NCBI GenBank assembly: GCA_964347915.1
Contig: CAYGAM010000011.1
Span: 1 to 33,499 of the forward strand
Source: CAYGAM01 sp964347915
GTDB taxonomy: Archaea; Thermoproteota; Nitrososphaeria; Nitrososphaerales; Nitrosopumilaceae
DNA length: 33,499 bases
Reading direction: 5' to 3'
The position numbers and the translations under genes were made by a program. Shown one piece after another: positions 31,507-33,499 of this stretch (position 1 is the first letter of the stretch; each line of letters begins with the position of its first letter). The notes beneath the pieces were generated by a model. It saw only the letters and a list, made by a program, of their open reading frames with translations. It searched no databases and was not told the origin of the DNA.

Positions 31507-31759
31507 CGCATGTTTGTACGCAATTGTGTTCAGGCCGTAATTTGGCGCAGGCAAGGATGCGAGGCTGCGGCTCTTTTGCAGGCCGGCTGTCCAGTTTGGG
31601 CTGGCTGCTTTGTCCCGGCAGCAGGCAAAGGTATGAGGCCGCGGCGCTCTTGCAAGCTGGCAGCCCCTTTAATGGACGGTGCTAGCATGACAGGCAGGCA
31701 AAGGTATGAGGCTGCGGCGCTCTTGCAGGACAAGCATGCAGGGAGGCTGCTGTGACGCT
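31486..31759 (+). repeat. 249-bp insertion with ~73-bp tandem repeats between cmk and cbf5
   Basis: Three imperfect ~35-bp units begin at 31547, 31621 and 31694, a period of 73-74 bp; the core is GGTATGAGGCTGCGGCGCTC. The insertion is bounded by a ~25-bp direct repeat, GCAGGGAGGTTGCTGTGACG at 31489-31508 and its near copy at 31738-31757. Each copy contains the GTGA stop/start overlap of cmk and cbf5. One frame is open across it (31510-31755) and ends in the same AGRLL as Cmk, but it is Ala/Leu/Gln-rich repeat text and probably not a gene. Confidence 0.75.
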
Positions 31760-32747
31760 CTCGCAACTGCAGAATCTTCATGTTCTGGACGGCGACACTA
31801 CGGACGAAAAGTACGGCTCGCGGTACGATTCTCGAAGCATTGCCGATCTGCTCCGGTACGGAATAATACTGCTTGACAAGCCTCCGGGCCCTACCAGTCA
31901 TGAAGTGGTGGCATGGACAAAGCGAATTCTCAAGCTTCCAAAGATAGGGCACAGCGGCACGCTTGACCCGCAGGCCACAGGCGTCCTGCCGCTGGGCCTG
32001 GGCGAGGCGACAAAGGCGCTCGGAGTTCTTTTGCTTGGTTCTAAAGAGTATCACGCGCTGGGCCGGCTTCATTCGCTGCCGTCCGGCGAGCGCCTTGATC
32101 AGGTGCTGCGCATGTTTACCGGCGAGATATACCAAAAGCCGCCGCAGCGCTCGGCGGTCCTGCGGCGCACCAGGACAAGGAGCATATACGAGCTTGAAAT
32201 GCTGGACCAAAAGGAGCGGCTGATTCTCCTGCGGGTGTCGTGCCAGTCCGGAACATACGTCCGCAAGCTGCTATACGACATGGGCGAGGTGCTGGGGCCT
32301 GGAGCCACGATGGTTGAGCTTCGCCGGACCAGGGTGGACCATTTTCTTGAGGACGGGCTTGTAACGCTGCACGAGCTTGCGGACGCGTTTGCGTCATGGG
32401 AAGAGACCGGAAACTCAGATGCTCTGGCAGGAATGATTCATCCTGTTGAGCGCGCGCTGCAGGGAATTAAATCCGTTGTAATACGGGACTCGGCAGTCGA
32501 TGCGCTGTGCCACGGCGCGCAGCTTGCGATTCCAGGGATTCTTGAGGTAAGCTACGGAATGCAAAAGGGCGACCTTGCCGGAGTATACACGCAAAAGGGC
32601 GAGGCAGTGGCCATCGCAGAAGCTGTCATGTGCGAAGAGGAGATGGAAGACAGTGTCCGCGGGTACGCATTCAGGACAAGAAGGATAATAATGGAGCCTG
32701 GAACGTATCCCAAAAACTGGAGAACCAAGACTCAGGAGAAGGATTGA
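31752..32747 (+). CDS. cbf5: H/ACA RNP pseudouridine synthase Cbf5 (dyskerin homologue, TruB family)
   Basis: 331 residues. It isomerises rRNA uridines, guided by H/ACA RNAs with Nop10, Gar1 and L7Ae, and may also modify tRNA U55. The TruB catalytic region is GHSGTLDPQATGVLPLGLGEATKAL with catalytic Asp72. Further landmarks are YGIILLDKPPGPTSHEVVAW, QKPPQRSAVLRRTRTRSIYELEML, CQSGTYVRKLLYDMGEVLG and ELRRTRVDHF. A C-terminal PUA domain follows from about residue 245 (IKSVVIRDSAVDALCHGAQLAIPGI ... GDLAGVYTQKGEAVAIAEA). The start is GTG at 31752, after the repeat insertion; an equivalent GTG at 31503 overlaps the cmk stop but does not lead into the gene in a clean frame. Its stop overlaps the next start (TTGA). 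Confidence 0.95.
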   Translation: MTLSQLQNLHVLDGDTTDEKYGSRYDSRSIADLLRYGIILLDKPPGPTSHEVVAWTKRILKLPKIGHSGTLDPQATGVLPLGLGEATKALGVLLLGSKEYHALGRLHSLPSGERLDQVLRMFTGEIYQKPPQRSAVLRRTRTRSIYELEMLDQKERLILLRVSCQSGTYVRKLLYDMGEVLGPGATMVELRRTRVDHFLEDGLVTLHELADAFASWEETGNSDALAGMIHPVERALQGIKSVVIRDSAVDALCHGAQLAIPGILEVSYGMQKGDLAGVYTQKGEAVAIAEAVMCEEEMEDSVRGYAFRTRRIIMEPGTYPKNWRTKTQEKD

Positions 32748-33178
32748 TACCAAAAAGCCTTGCCGCATCAGTGATGGCTGGAGTGGCGGCAGCCGGCGTC
32801 CTTGGAGTCCTGCTTTTTGATCCGGACGGCGGCAGCCCGATATTTGTGGACGGAAAGTCCGTATCGGTTCTTGCGGACGCTGAAACATACAAGATTGGCG
32901 AGAATGTCACCATATCCATAGTAAATTCCGGAACCGAGCCTATTGCGAACGGAGCCTCGTACGGTGTGAGCATAAGGGCGCTGGATACGACGCTGATATA
33001 CGGCATCGGCAGGAGTTTCGATCCCATCGCGCCTGGACAGCAGATTGAAATGACATGGCAGCAGACAAAGGACGACATGACGCCCGTCCTGCACGGCGTC
33101 TATGTGATACATGCTGATGTGGAATATGCAGACGGCAGCACCGTACAGGACAGCGTAGCAGTGGAAATTTTAAGATGA
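32744..33178 (+). CDS. small membrane-anchored protein with Ig-like extracellular domain
   Basis: 144 residues if the TTG at 32744 is used; it overlaps the cbf5 stop (TTGA), the same junction type as DUF106/cmk. An N-terminal hydrophobic segment (LAASVMAGVAAAGVLGVLLF) is a signal anchor. A single beta-sandwich follows (VSVLADAETYKIGENVTISIVNSGTEPI ... YGVSIRALDTTLIYGIGRSF ... LHGVYVIHADVEYADG). The pattern resembles BsuPI/CARDB-like Ig folds that bind or modulate other surface proteins, but no motif fixes a function. It is exported, with the domain outside. It is the last gene of the operon visible here. An internal ATG at 32774 is an alternative but would cut into the membrane segment. Confidence 0.75.
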   Translation: MIPKSLAASVMAGVAAAGVLGVLLFDPDGGSPIFVDGKSVSVLADAETYKIGENVTISIVNSGTEPIANGASYGVSIRALDTTLIYGIGRSFDPIAPGQQIEMTWQQTKDDMTPVLHGVYVIHADVEYADGSTVQDSVAVEILR

Positions 33179-33499
33179 TGTCATGTTGGAAAAAATTCGC
33201 CCTGGATCTTGCAGGGCCACTCTCAAGAGACAAGTGGTTAAGCAATGCGTCATTCAAAAATTCACCCTAACCGGGTGCGAATCTATCACAATGCCGGCCG
33301 CATGCGGCATGAAACGTGTGCGCCTGCATTTGTATCGCACAGGCAGCAAGACGCATTTGATCTGATGTTCTGCAAGTAGTGCTGCTGCAGATGCCTGTGA
33401 CTAGCGTCCAAAATATTCCCTACAGCCCAAAATATTCATTGATTGTGGAGTGGACCCCTGTTTTTAGGACCGTTTTTGGCGTACTTTTATGCACACTTT
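33179..33499. other. 321-bp terminal spacer
   Basis: No supported gene up to the window edge. It contains a perfect 12-bp palindrome GCCGCATGCGGC near 33297-33308 and ends in an AT-richer stretch that could precede a gene beyond the window. Confidence 0.35.

Noticed and set aside
31547..31729. CRISPR-like array
   Set aside because: Only three imperfect 35-bp units with ~38-bp spacers that are themselves partly similar; no palindromic repeat structure and no cas genes in the window.
31510..31755. Possible 81-aa protein inside the repeat insertion
   Set aside because: It consists of repeated Ala/Leu/Gln-rich text produced by the 73-bp units, ends in a duplicated Cmk tail, and has no promoter or coupling of its own.
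1..33499. tRNA or rRNA genes
   Set aside because: I looked for GGTTCRAATCC-type T-loops and rRNA cores in the spacers and saw none.

Overview
The window is chromosomal DNA from an archaeon of the Nitrososphaerota (Thaumarchaeota). The gene set (archaeal uL1, uL10, P1/L12, uL11, L19e, L32e, uL18, uS5, uL30, uL15, SecY, Spt5/NusG, SecE, Cbf5, AdkA, DUF106, prefoldin alpha, DtdA) is archaeal. Genes are preceded by TATA/box A elements about 25-28 nt upstream of the start codon, which implies mostly leaderless mRNAs. By eye the DNA is of medium to high GC and uses many ATA (Ile) and AGG/AGA (Arg) codons. With the giant modular surface protein and long gene-poor spacers this resembles Cenarchaeum-like symbiotic lineages more than low-GC Nitrosopumilus; the genus is inference.

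Layout: (1) 1-4889, minus: the 5' part of a giant exported adhesin-like protein with four ~940-bp modules, broken near its start by a poly-G/poly-C stretch and 10 N; it runs off the left edge. (2) 5.1-11.7 kb: the ribosomal stalk/transcription-translocation cluster in pieces: secE-nusG, uL11 and uL1-uL10 on the minus strand, P1/L12 on the plus strand facing uL10, and an Lrp-type regulator plus a ParB-like protein on the plus strand between uL11 and uL1. (3) 11.7-19.1 kb: D-aminoacyl-tRNA deacylase, an alkylguanine methyltransferase, L32e-L19e, ATP-type PEP carboxykinase, a membrane-anchored subtilase and superoxide dismutase. (4) 19.8-22.8 kb: overlapping operon pfdA-ftsY-argF; FtsY has a ~245-residue disordered C-terminal tail. 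(5) 22.8-26.3 kb: accessory island. It holds a full-length homologue of anti-phage dCTP deaminases (AvcD/DcdV type), a tandem ~515-bp duplication carrying a truncated deaminase copy, and two paralogous 36-40-residue ORFs below usual gene-calling size, each with its own TATA box. (6) 26.3-33.2 kb: tightly packed operon uL18-uS5-uL30-uL15-secY-adkA-DUF106-cmk-cbf5-small membrane-anchored protein.

The most noteworthy items are the deaminase island with its two small ORFs, a ~90-bp palindromic element present in two inverted copies (one beside a 100-N scaffold gap), a 249-bp three-period repeat insertion that duplicates the cmk/cbf5 stop-start junction, and the FtsY tail. All family assignments come from reading the translated sequence; no database search was run.
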